The position numbers were made by a program, and so were the translations under genes. Below, piece after piece: positions 1-7,560 of a DNA stretch of 8,675 nt. The DNA comes from Clostridiales bacterium (lineage in GTDB: Bacteria > Bacillota > Clostridia > Peptostreptococcales > Anaerovoracaceae), in assembly GCA_009778415.1 (NCBI GenBank), contig WRJV01000238.1, positions 1-8,675 on the forward strand. The letters run 5' to 3'. The stretch's first letter is position 1; every line of letters begins with the position of its first letter. Below the pieces are notes generated by a model that saw only the letters and a list, made by a program, of their open reading frames with translations, was not told the origin of the DNA and did not search any database.

Positions 1-34
1 CGCGCATATGCGCGGTGCGCGGGCATCGCCCGCG
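1..34. repeat. Two adjacent GC-rich inverted repeats
   Basis: Positions 1-14 (CGCGCATATGCGCG) are a perfect 14-bp palindrome. Positions 18-34 form a hairpin with a 7-bp stem, CGCGGGC pairing with GCCCGCG around the 3-nt loop ATC. Neither is followed by a T-run on either strand, so they do not look like intrinsic terminators. They lie downstream of the minus-strand operon and could stabilise a 3' end or belong to a dispersed palindromic repeat, but the left side is cut by the window edge. I see no gene, RNA gene or other recognisable element in 35-147. Confidence 0.6.
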
Positions 35-147
35 TTAGAGAGGAAAATAGACAAACAACGTTACTCCTGACAGTGGCGACATAGAGATGGGAGCAGACGG
101 TCAAGAGTATCGATCTTCACAAAGAACAACGCTAAAACCTCTGCAAA

Positions 148-373
148 CCAACTACCAACTCTCCCCACAATCCAACTATCCCCCACTACCCACTACCATC
201 CACCAACTCCCAACTACCATCTACCAACTACCAACTACCCACTCAAAACCAACTCCCCACAATCCAACTATCCCCAACTACCAACTACCAACTACCATCT
301 ACCATCTACCTACTACCAACTACCCACTACAAACTCCCCACTACAAACTCTACAAACTCCCAACTCCCAACCC
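148..373. repeat. Degenerate heptanucleotide tandem array (consensus CCAACTA)
   Basis: The + strand reads as consecutive 7-bp units CCAACTA, CCATCTA, CCCACTA, CCAACTC and CAAACTC. Nine units are in unbroken phase at 182-244 and eleven at 274-350. After a 2-nt slip, three more units occupy 353-373 inside the end of the chemoreceptor gene. Two units at 148-161 start the array. Variation falls mainly at unit positions 2, 3, 4 and 7, while C5 and T6 are nearly constant. No G occurs on the + strand from 144 to 378. Heptanucleotide short tandem repeats are known in some bacteria, notably cyanobacteria, but I do not recognise this unit. It has no spacer structure, so it is not CRISPR. Expansion by slipped-strand pairing is the simplest origin (inference). 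Confidence 0.96.
161..275. repeat. 23-bp direct repeat inside the heptamer array
   Basis: Positions 161-183 and 253-275 are identical over 23 bp. Both begin CTCCCCACAATCC, continue AACTATCCCC, and are offset by 92 bp. This longer unit breaks the heptamer phase at both places, which suggests that a block of the array was duplicated as a whole and the heptamers between the copies then diverged or expanded. Confidence 0.93.
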
Positions 374-2011
374 TAACTGCCCCTTCAGCTTGAACTGCGA
401 AATCAGTTGATCCAGCACGTGGGACTGCGCGCTCAGCTCCTCGGAGGCAGCGGCGCTCTCTTCGGCGGTGGCGTTGCTTTCATGCGTGACTTGAGCGACT
501 TGGCCGATGCTATCGTTTATGCGGGCGATCCCGGAGGTTTGCTCCTCGGAAGAATTTGCTATCTCGCTGGCTATTTTGTTGCTCTCGCTTATGCCGGAAA
601 CTATCCCGACAAAGCTAGCGGCGGTTTCTTGGGCAATCCGCGCACCCAGTTCTGCCTTTTCTATGGAATTGGCAATAAGGCCGCCGGTGTCCTTGGCAGC
701 TTCTGCGCTCTTTGCAGCCAAGTTGCGGACTTCTTCCGCTACGACCGCGAAACCCTTGCCGTGCTGGCCCGCGCGGGCGGCTTCGACGGCGGCGTTCAGC
801 GCTAGGATGTTGGTCTGGAAAGCTATGTCGTCAATGACTTTGATAACTTTGCTTATGGATTGGCTGGCTTGGTTGATTTCGTTTACGGCAGCAGTCATTT
901 CATCCATCTGACGGTTGCCCTTTTCGGCGTTGTGCATGATTTCGTTGGCTTTTGATGCTGAGAGTCTGGCTAATTCCGCATTGGCTTTTGTACGCTCCGA
1001 TATTTCGGATATGCTTGTCAAGACGCCGGACACGGTATCGGCCTGCTGAGCGGAACCCTGTGCCAGCGCCTGCGCCCCGCTGGATATTTGGCTGGCGTCT
1101 GCCGCCACTTGGGACGCGGCAGCTTTTATATCGACGAACATCTCGTTGAGGCTGCCGAGCATTTTTTGAAGGGCCAGGTTCATGACGTCTTTATCGCTCC
1201 TAGGCGTTATCTCCACCGTCAAATCGCCGTCAGCCAAAGCTTCGGCAATCTCTGCCTGCGCCTTTGTGTTGTCTGCCAGCGTTTGGAACGACTTGACCAG
1301 CAGCCCGATTTGGTCGTCCACCTTGTAGTCCACGTGCGCGCTTAGGTCGCCCTTGGCGATAGACTCAGCCGCAGTGGTTATGTTGCGCAGCGGGTTTATT
1401 ACGCTGGCGGTGATCGTAAGCGTCAAAATGACCGAGGCGACAAAGGCTGCAACCATGAACATGAGGATGAGGATTGTGCAGAACTGCCCAAGCTGCAAAA
1501 TCTCTTTGCTTTTGCCTTCAGTCATTTCTGCGTAGCGGTCTTCCATTTCGGATAAAATCGTTATGACTTCCTGGGTTTGGGGAAGGATCACGTTTATCAC
1601 CTCGCGCCTTGCGCTTTCAATGTCCCCCAATTGCATGTATGTCACGACAGTCTTTGCGTCGTTGTGGATAAACTCGTGAGGGGCTTTAAGCTTGTCGAAC
1701 ATTGCACGGATTTCAGGGTCGCTTATGTTCTTTGCCTCCTCACTGTTGGTCCATTTGCCCAAGGCGCATGTTTCCGGATCCAGCGAGCCGGTAAAGTCGC
1801 TTCCGGTCAGCACTGCCTCGGTCAGGTTCTGGCGCCAGTTGTAGTGCGCGTTCAGTACGCTCGTGATGCCTGCGCTTTCAATATCGGTTTCGTGCAGCTC
1901 CTCTGACAGGCGGGTGAGCATTTGAGCAGAAATTAGCCCGACAATGCCTATGATTGTCCCGATTATTGCCACAATTATGAATCCAGCGAGAATTTTTGTA
2001 CGAAATTTCAC
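350..2011 (-). CDS. Methyl-accepting chemotaxis protein with extracytoplasmic CZB-like sensor domain
   Basis: Transmembrane chemoreceptor of 553 aa that signals to the CheA/CheW array. TM1 is about residues 8-30 and TM2 about 175-200. Between them is a helical sensor with a CZB-like pattern: H56 with W59 (HYNW), C82 (CALGKW), H112 and H116 (HEFIH); known CZB domains bind zinc through three His and one Cys. A HAMP domain (about 201-253) and a partial HAMP-like repeat (about 254-290, with GDL) lead into the signalling hairpin. Its tip motif, DDIAFQTNILALNAAVEAARAG, spans 394-415; arms of about 125 residues each fit the 36-heptad class (inference). The start is GTG, overlapping the kinase stop as GTGA. 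The nearest Shine-Dalgarno-like site (AAAGG, 2023-2027) is weak and 11 nt away, so translation is probably coupled. The last seven residues and the TAG stop are encoded by the heptamer array. No CheR-tethering pentapeptide is seen. The ligand is unknown. Confidence 0.96.
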   Translation of the reverse strand: MKFRTKILAGFIIVAIIGTIIGIVGLISAQMLTRLSEELHETDIESAGITSVLNAHYNWRQNLTEAVLTGSDFTGSLDPETCALGKWTNSEEAKNISDPEIRAMFDKLKAPHEFIHNDAKTVVTYMQLGDIESARREVINVILPQTQEVITILSEMEDRYAEMTEGKSKEILQLGQFCTILILMFMVAAFVASVILTLTITASVINPLRNITTAAESIAKGDLSAHVDYKVDDQIGLLVKSFQTLADNTKAQAEIAEALADGDLTVEITPRSDKDVMNLALQKMLGSLNEMFVDIKAAASQVAADASQISSGAQALAQGSAQQADTVSGVLTSISEISERTKANAELARLSASKANEIMHNAEKGNRQMDEMTAAVNEINQASQSISKVIKVIDDIAFQTNILALNAAVEAARAGQHGKGFAVVAEEVRNLAAKSAEAAKDTGGLIANSIEKAELGARIAQETAASFVGIVSGISESNKIASEIANSSEEQTSGIARINDSIGQVAQVTHESNATAEESAAASEELSAQSHVLDQLISQFKLKGQLGLGVGSL

Positions 2012-5000
2012 AGTGCCACCAACCTTTCAATGTGCGCAGCAGCGCCTTCGTAATCCATCATCATCACCATGTCTTTTAACTGCTCGATTTCATCCTTCAA
2101 TGTACCTGAGACGCTCATCGCGTTCAGGTTTTGAAGCTCCTGCTCGATAAGCACGAAGTCCACGTCGTCAATAGCGTTGAGCAAGTTCCCAAAGACCTGC
2201 AGCATCTGCATGGGTATCTCCTTTTTCCCGCTGTCCCTGTTCATTGCCGAAAAAGCGTCCTTCAATTTGCTGTTCAGATGGCGCAGCCCGTCTAAAAAAG
2301 CAGGCAAGTTGGCAATGCAGTATTCAATGTCCATTTTGTCTGACGCGTTTTCAAAGGCATAGGCTTTCTTGGACAGGTCAACTGCGCCTATGTTGGCCAG
2401 CGCCCCTTTGATGCCGTGTACTTCTATTCGGAAATTCTCAATGTCGTCTGTTGCCAGGAACTCGTCCAGATTCTTGACGCTTTTGTCAATTTCTTGCGTC
2501 ATCAGCTTCAGAGACTTCTCGTATACGTCCCGCAAGCCGCAAATCCTGTCAAGGCCAGCCGACACTGAAAGCCCTTCAATCTGCCCAATCTTCCCCCAGA
2601 ACACCTTGTGCTCGTCGTCGTCGGCCTCGTCGAAGGCGCCCATTCCGGATGGCGGAGTCAGAAGCTTTTCAGATGGTATCCATTTCTTCAGTATGTGCAT
2701 CAACTCTTCTTTCATGATAGGCTTCCAAAGATAGTCGTCCATCCCGGCCTCCAGCATGGTCTCCTTTGCCCCTACCACGGCGCTTGCGGTGAGTGCGACT
2801 ATCGGCACGTCAAGGCCCATCGAGCGGATGATTTTCGTCGTGTCGATGCCGCTCATTTCTGGCATCCTGTGATCCATGAACACAATGTCGTATTTTTTCT
2901 GCAAGATCATTTCAATCGCCTGCTTGCCGGAAGTGGCAGCGTCCGCTTGGATTTTGCACAGCTCAAGGAGGCCGCAGGCGACGTTCAGGTTTGTGCGGTT
3001 GTCGTCGACCACGAGCACCACCGCCTCAGGTGCGTAGATTATGATGTCCCTTGTGTCTATGCGTACAATGAGGGCCGGGTCGCCCAATTCGTAAGGGATT
3101 TTGACAATAAACGACGTCCCTTGCCCGTATTCAGACTCAAGCGTTATGCTTCCGCCCATCATGTCGACGATAGCCTTTGTGATCGAAAGCCCGAGGCCGG
3201 TCCCTTTCGTGTTGCGGTTTTTCAGTATGTCCGCCTGCTCAAAGGCGTTGAACAGGGTAGGTATGTTTTCAGTCGCTATGCCTATGCCGGTGTCGCTTAC
3301 CGTGAATTCCAACACGTTGTCCGTGAAAACGACGGCCAGCTGCACGTAGCCCTTTTCCGTGAACTTGATCGCGTTGCTGAGCAAATTCAAAAGCACTTGG
3401 CGGAGCCGCACGTCGTCCCCGTAAAGGTATATGGGGGCGTCCTCCTGCATGACCAGTTTGAAGGTCAAGTTTTTGTCTTCGACTAAAAATTGCGCCATTG
3501 ACCCTATGTTGTCGACAAGCATGTTGAAGTCATAGTGTACCGGCACCAGGCTCAATTTCCCCGCCTGTATTTTTGAAACGTCCAAAATGTCGTTGATGAT
3601 TTCCAATAGAGAAATAGCGGACATTTTGATGTCGTTTGCGTACCTAAGTTGGCGCTTGTTCAGGTTTTCCTGCAGCAGTAGCTCGGACATGCCCAAAACG
3701 GCGTTCATCGGTGTACGGATTTCATGTGACATGTTTGCCAGGAACTGGCTCTTCGCCTCGTTGGCTGCTTGGGCGGCTTCCTTTTGCAGCCTCGATTCGC
3801 GTTCCTTTTCGGCGATCTCCCTCAGCTTCTCTTCGTTGGCCTTGTTCTCGCGAAGGTCGAATGAATAAGAAAGATAGTAGAACTTGTCCTTCCACGGGAT
3901 CCTCAAGACCTTGGAATCCACCGGGACAAGCTCCCCCTTTGACGTCATGAACGTCCGCTCCAAGCGGTAGTAGCCTTTGTCGTCAACGACTCGCATGATT
4001 TCATCTGACATGTCTTTCGACTTTGTCCCGTCTGGTTGGTACTCTGGGAAATAACTGTAAAAATCCCTGTGAAACTCAGCCTTGTCGGAAACGCCAAACA
4101 CGTTCAAAGCTTCTTGGTTGCAGTCTATGATATTGCCTTGGTCGTCCCGCATTATGCATATCATGGGGTTGCCGTTCAACATGAGTTTTATACGGTCTTC
4201 GGCTTCTTTTGCTTCCTTTTCTTTCATTATTGACTTGGTTATGTCGTAATAGTACACAATCAGCCGATGGCCGGTGAGCCATGATATGCAGGCAATCGTA
4301 ACCATAAAATGAACCGGCGTCCCGTCGCACTTTTCCAGTTGAACGGTGGTCTGCACGAAACCATTTTCAAAGGCGGACTTTATGCCGTTTACGCGCAAAT
4401 CTTCGGTCAAGCTTCCGTCTGGCTGATATTTCGGCTGGAGTGCAAGGAAGTTGGTGTTGAAATCTTCCGGCGACAGGTCTTCCGAAATGCCGAAAGTGCG
4501 GGCGATTTCACGATTGTAGGCAACCACTTCGCCTTTCTCGTTCCACACTTGGCATGGCAGCAATGTCGAGCCGAGCATGTCGCTCAGCCGGTGCTCAGCT
4601 TCCTCTGCCCAAACGTCAGTCAGGTCGCGCATGATGACAACAGTGCCCTCAAAAAGGTCGTTCTCGTCCTTGATCTTGCCGTAGATTATCCTGTACATGC
4701 GTTGCGTCCCGTCTGACCAGGTTACGGCGTCGTCTTCGACGAAACTCTCCTCTTCGGCTAGGATGCGCTTCATCCTTTGCCCGCTGCGCTCGATGTAGCT
4801 CTTGTCAGAAAAATCCTGCAGCGCATAATGCAGGGGTTTGCCGATGATGTCAGCCATTTCCTTGTTCATCATTTTCGCGTAGCTGTCGCTGCAATATAGA
4901 ATATTGAAATCCTTATCCATAAGCAGTGATATGTTTGACGTGCTGTCAACGAGTATCTTTATGTAATTGTTGAGTTTGCGCAGTTCATGAGTGCGCTCGT

Positions 5001-6219
5001 CCACGCGTTTTTCTACTGTGCGCAAGTTTTCATGCAGCGCATGCAGCATCTCGCTGAACGCGCGCCGCAGAGTGGATATCTCGCTATTTGCGTATTGGTC
5101 GTCTTTTGAGCTTTGAAAAATATCCGCCGAAAAGTCGCCGGCGGCGACTTGGAGCGCTTGGCGGGCTAGTGCCCTGATGGGGCTCACGACTTTAACTGCG
5201 CTGAAAAAGATGATGACGATAATAAAGAGTAGGCAAACCGCGCTTGCGAAAACGATCACGGAGACGACATAATAAGCCTCGTCATACAATGTGCCGAGTG
5301 GAGAGCCAACGTACAGGTACAGTATCTCAGATTCGCTCCCTGAATTCAGCAATATCGGCTGTAGGCACAAGAACACTTTTTCATTGAGGATGGGGGACAT
5401 AATCTCTTCGCAAAACAGCTCTCCTTGGCTCATGGCGCTGCGAAAAGCAGATATGTTGTCATAGCCCAGGTCTGCCAGGTTTTCCCCGACTAGTTCCGGG
5501 CGGTCTGAGTGCAGCACAGTCATGTCTTGACTCAAAAGCATCACAACGTCGTCGCCCTGTGCGCGAAGATGGTGGTTCAGCGAAACGACGTCCCTGTGGA
5601 GCACGTCTACGCCGCACACGCCTATGGTTTCGCCGTTGGACACGAGAGGCGCACTGATCGACACCACGTAGACAGGGCCGTCGCCTAGGCCGTAATCGTT
5701 TAGTTTTGCTGCGCTTGCGTATACTTTGCCTTCTGTCAATGGCACGTAGTACCAAGGCGAAGATTTCGGGTCATTGAGAGGGTCATCTAGGCTTGAAGGG
5801 TTGAGTTTGGCGCTTGCGCCGTCAACGACTACGTACCCCTTTTTATAAAACTTGTCTTCGTACTGTGTGCCTTTTTCAAGAAACAGCCAAGCGCTGTGAA
5901 TGCTCGTGTTGTTTTCAAGCAGGGTTTTCAGTATGCTGTCGGCTGACTCGTCAAAGGTTTCCGAGTGGAAATCAAGCCCCCCAAGGGTTTCTTGCGTAAT
6001 GTGCAGCCATTGCGTCATGTTGTTGAAACTGGCAGTGATAGAATCGGTGACATGACCTGCGTTTTCAGCGTCAAGCGCCTTGGCGCTTTCAATGCTTTTT
6101 AAGAACAGTGAATTCGTGATGAATGCTATCATCAGGGTGAAAACTATTACAACGGAAGATATTGCCACAATAATCATCCTGTTCAGTGTGGATATCCTCT
6201 TGTGTTTGCGCTTATCCAT
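2008..6219 (-). CDS. Hybrid sensor histidine kinase: dCACHE-HAMP-PAS-PAS-PAS-HisKA-HATPase-REC-HPt
   Basis: Membrane phosphorelay kinase of 1403 aa. TM1 is about 14-38, an extracytoplasmic dCACHE-like domain about 45-315 (SSPWYY at 153-158, GVCGVDV at 200-206) and TM2 about 317-341. Then come HAMP (about 342-395), a coiled coil, and PAS domains at about 421-535, 545-665 and 670-795. The HisKA phosphoacceptor is H832 (SHEIRTP). The ATPase shows an N box (N945, N949), G1 (DTGIG, 976-980), an F box (990-997) and G2 (GTGLGLSI, 1006-1013). The receiver (about 1066-1180) has D1072/D1073, acceptor D1116, T1144 and K1167. The HPt site is H1268 (HGIKG). A helical tail (about 1332-1403) follows. All residues needed for a His-Asp-His relay are present. 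ATG 6219 has AGGGGG (6227-6232) 7 nt upstream and overlaps the HD-GYP gene by 8 nt. The stop overlaps the chemoreceptor start. The HPt most plausibly donates phosphate to the neighbouring HD-GYP regulator (inference). Confidence 0.97.
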   Translation of the reverse strand: MDKRKHKRISTLNRMIIVAISSVVIVFTLMIAFITNSLFLKSIESAKALDAENAGHVTDSITASFNNMTQWLHITQETLGGLDFHSETFDESADSILKTLLENNTSIHSAWLFLEKGTQYEDKFYKKGYVVVDGASAKLNPSSLDDPLNDPKSSPWYYVPLTEGKVYASAAKLNDYGLGDGPVYVVSISAPLVSNGETIGVCGVDVLHRDVVSLNHHLRAQGDDVVMLLSQDMTVLHSDRPELVGENLADLGYDNISAFRSAMSQGELFCEEIMSPILNEKVFLCLQPILLNSGSESEILYLYVGSPLGTLYDEAYYVVSVIVFASAVCLLFIIVIIFFSAVKVVSPIRALARQALQVAAGDFSADIFQSSKDDQYANSEISTLRRAFSEMLHALHENLRTVEKRVDERTHELRKLNNYIKILVDSTSNISLLMDKDFNILYCSDSYAKMMNKEMADIIGKPLHYALQDFSDKSYIERSGQRMKRILAEEESFVEDDAVTWSDGTQRMYRIIYGKIKDENDLFEGTVVIMRDLTDVWAEEAEHRLSDMLGSTLLPCQVWNEKGEVVAYNREIARTFGISEDLSPEDFNTNFLALQPKYQPDGSLTEDLRVNGIKSAFENGFVQTTVQLEKCDGTPVHFMVTIACISWLTGHRLIVYYYDITKSIMKEKEAKEAEDRIKLMLNGNPMICIMRDDQGNIIDCNQEALNVFGVSDKAEFHRDFYSYFPEYQPDGTKSKDMSDEIMRVVDDKGYYRLERTFMTSKGELVPVDSKVLRIPWKDKFYYLSYSFDLRENKANEEKLREIAEKERESRLQKEAAQAANEAKSQFLANMSHEIRTPMNAVLGMSELLLQENLNKRQLRYANDIKMSAISLLEIINDILDVSKIQAGKLSLVPVHYDFNMLVDNIGSMAQFLVEDKNLTFKLVMQEDAPIYLYGDDVRLRQVLLNLLSNAIKFTEKGYVQLAVVFTDNVLEFTVSDTGIGIATENIPTLFNAFEQADILKNRNTKGTGLGLSITKAIVDMMGGSITLESEYGQGTSFIVKIPYELGDPALIVRIDTRDIIIYAPEAVVLVVDDNRTNLNVACGLLELCKIQADAATSGKQAIEMILQKKYDIVFMDHRMPEMSGIDTTKIIRSMGLDVPIVALTASAVVGAKETMLEAGMDDYLWKPIMKEELMHILKKWIPSEKLLTPPSGMGAFDEADDDEHKVFWGKIGQIEGLSVSAGLDRICGLRDVYEKSLKLMTQEIDKSVKNLDEFLATDDIENFRIEVHGIKGALANIGAVDLSKKAYAFENASDKMDIEYCIANLPAFLDGLRHLNSKLKDAFSAMNRDSGKKEIPMQMLQVFGNLLNAIDDVDFVLIEQELQNLNAMSVSGTLKDEIEQLKDMVMMMDYEGAAAHIERLVAL

Positions 6220-7294
6220 GGCTTGTCCCCCTGCCTATTTCTCGTACTTTGCCGGATATTTGAATGAACAGGTCTGTCAATTGCGGGTCGAACTGGGTTC
6301 CACGGCCTTCTGCGATGATCTGCATGGCCTCTTCGTGGGACCAAGCTGTTTTGTACGGCCTGGTTGAAATTAAAGCGTCATATACGTCAACAATAGCCAT
6401 CATTCGTGCCTGCAGAGGGATTTCCTCGCCTTGCAAGCGGTCTGGGTAGCCGGTTCCGTCCCACCTTTCATGATGCCTGTGGGCCAGCGTTTTCGCGTAT
6501 TCCAGGAAAATCTGGTTGGGCACTTTGTTCTGCAGGCTTTCCAGCAGCATTTTCCCATATAGCGAGTGCAGCTGCATGTTCGCAAGCTCCTCGTCCGTAA
6601 GCCGGGTTTTTTTAAGCAAAATGTCGTCCCGAATCTTGATTTTCCCCACATCGTGCAGCAGGGCGGATTTTAAGAATGCGTCTATGTCCCATGTTGCTAT
6701 CTCGTCGGAATAGAATTTTGTCTTGACCATTTCGTCCAGCAGTATTTTCAGGTATTTTTGGACACGCTCCACGTGCTGCCCGGTTTCTTCGTCCCTGAAC
6801 TCGATCACCTCCGCCGCCCAGACGATTACGGCGTTCTGCAGGTCTGCTATGTCGCTGGTCCGCTGGTTAACCATTTCAATCAGGTTCCCGTTGTACTCGC
6901 GAAGCTCGTCCTTTTGCGATTGCAGCAGCAAGTGAAGCTCGACCCTTTTAAGCAGGAGAGGTGGGGAAAACGGCTTGGTAATGTAGTCGACCGCACCAAG
7001 GGAAAGGCCCAAAAGCTCGTCCTCGATTTCGTTTTTCCCGGTCAGGAAAATTACTGGTATTTCACTGACTTCAGGGTCTTTTTTCAACTCTTTGATGGTG
7101 TCGTACCCGCTCATTCCCGGCATGTCTATGTCAAGCAAAATCAAGTCTGGCTTTAGCTTTTTTAACGAAAGCAGGAGCTTTTCACCTGACGGAATAGTGA
7201 CCACGGTGTATTTGTGCTGCAAGGCATTTTTACCCGTATTTAAATTGACGATATTGTCGTCAACCAAAAAAATACGAAGCTTTTGTTCTTCCAT
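6212..7294 (-). CDS. Response regulator with HD-GYP domain (probable cyclic-di-GMP phosphodiesterase)
   Basis: Cytoplasmic two-domain regulator of 360 aa, RpfG-like in layout. The receiver (about 6-122) has D12/D13, phosphoacceptor D55 (LLDIDMPG), T85 and K107 in KPF. A helical linker (about 123-155) leads to the HD-GYP domain (about 156-350). The metal and catalytic set is complete: H174 (GQHVERV), H214-D215 (LLHDVGK), H243, H272, H274/H275 (HRHHERWDGTGYP) and D303 (IVDVYDAL). The family hydrolyses c-di-GMP to pGpG or GMP, so an active enzyme would lower c-di-GMP and favour motility; phosphorylation at D55 would be the control point (inference). It is the first gene of the operon. ATG 7294 has AAGGGG (7303-7308) 8 nt upstream. 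Its last codons overlap the kinase start, so the two proteins should be made together. Confidence 0.97.
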   Translation of the reverse strand: MEEQKLRIFLVDDNIVNLNTGKNALQHKYTVVTIPSGEKLLLSLKKLKPDLILLDIDMPGMSGYDTIKELKKDPEVSEIPVIFLTGKNEIEDELLGLSLGAVDYITKPFSPPLLLKRVELHLLLQSQKDELREYNGNLIEMVNQRTSDIADLQNAVIVWAAEVIEFRDEETGQHVERVQKYLKILLDEMVKTKFYSDEIATWDIDAFLKSALLHDVGKIKIRDDILLKKTRLTDEELANMQLHSLYGKMLLESLQNKVPNQIFLEYAKTLAHRHHERWDGTGYPDRLQGEEIPLQARMMAIVDVYDALISTRPYKTAWSHEEAMQIIAEGRGTQFDPQLTDLFIQISGKVREIGRGTSHG

Positions 7295-7375
7295 TTTAGT
7301 TACCCCTTCACCTTATATTAAGTTAACCCCAATACCGAAATATCGACCGTTTTGACAAACCCACAGAGAAGCCTG

Positions 7376-7403
7376 AGCATAAGATAGTGACTGTGTTTTT
7401 CAA
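7376..7403 (-). promoter_or_regulatory. Candidate housekeeping promoter of the sensory operon, proximal
   Basis: Read on the minus strand, TTGAAA (7398-7403) and TATGCT (7376-7381) are separated by 16 bp. The -35 matches consensus at five of six positions and the -10 at four of six. It would give an untranslated leader of about 75 nt before the HD-GYP gene. It rests only on hexamer resemblance. Confidence 0.38.
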
Positions 7404-7429
7404 CAGCTACAATAACCGTATGATTAATA

Positions 7430-7458
7430 ATAATACCATATATTCATCTACTTAGCAA
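7430..7458 (-). promoter_or_regulatory. Candidate housekeeping promoter of the sensory operon, distal
   Basis: On the minus strand, TTGCTA (7453-7458) and TATTAT (7430-7435) are 17 bp apart in an AT-rich stretch. The -35 matches at four of six positions and the -10 at five of six. It would give a leader of about 130 nt. It may act instead of, or together with, the proximal candidate. I see no clear operator or sigma-28/sigma-54 signature here. Confidence 0.38.
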
Positions 7459-7515
7459 ATTGTTTCATAAAAATGGATGAAGATATTTGCTGCGCCTGTA
7501 TTATTGTGTTTGAAC

Positions 7516-7544
7516 TTGACAATTGTTGTAATTGCAGGTATATT
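7516..7544 (+). promoter_or_regulatory. aor: Near-consensus housekeeping promoter of the AOR gene
   Basis: A perfect -35 hexamer TTGACA (7516-7521) is followed by an optimal 17-bp spacer and TATATT (7539-7544), which matches the -10 consensus at five of six positions. Initiation is expected near 7551, placing about 140 nt of leader before the TTG start. This is a strong core promoter by sequence, so control is more likely to act on the leader RNA or through a repressor. I see no obvious operator dyad over it. Confidence 0.78.
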
Positions 7545-7560
7545 AAGAGTGATCAAGATA

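Noticed and set aside
18..34. Intrinsic terminator for the sensory operon
   Set aside because: The stem is strong, but no T-run follows on the minus strand and it lies over 300 nt beyond the stop codon. No convincing terminator is visible for this operon.
148..373. CRISPR array
   Set aside because: The 7-bp units are contiguous and have no spacers, and no cas genes are present.
87..410. Plus-strand open frame of 107 codons through the heptamer array
   Set aside because: Its protein is a low-complexity echo of the 7-bp repeat (a YQLPTT-type period), ATG 87 has no Shine-Dalgarno site, and it overlaps the chemoreceptor 3' end.
407..911. Two plus-strand frames of about 130 codons
   Set aside because: Both lie opposite the conserved chemoreceptor signalling hairpin and have no motif of their own.
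2608..3486. Plus-strand open frame of 292 codons
   Set aside because: It is wholly antisense to the kinase core (HATPase and receiver), whose conserved motifs show the coding frame. It has no recognisable domain.
5600..5760. Amino-acid-binding dCACHE signature in the kinase sensor
   Set aside because: W156, Y157 and D205 fit, but the Arg expected just before the Trp-Tyr pair is absent (SSPWYY), so a ligand class cannot be assigned.
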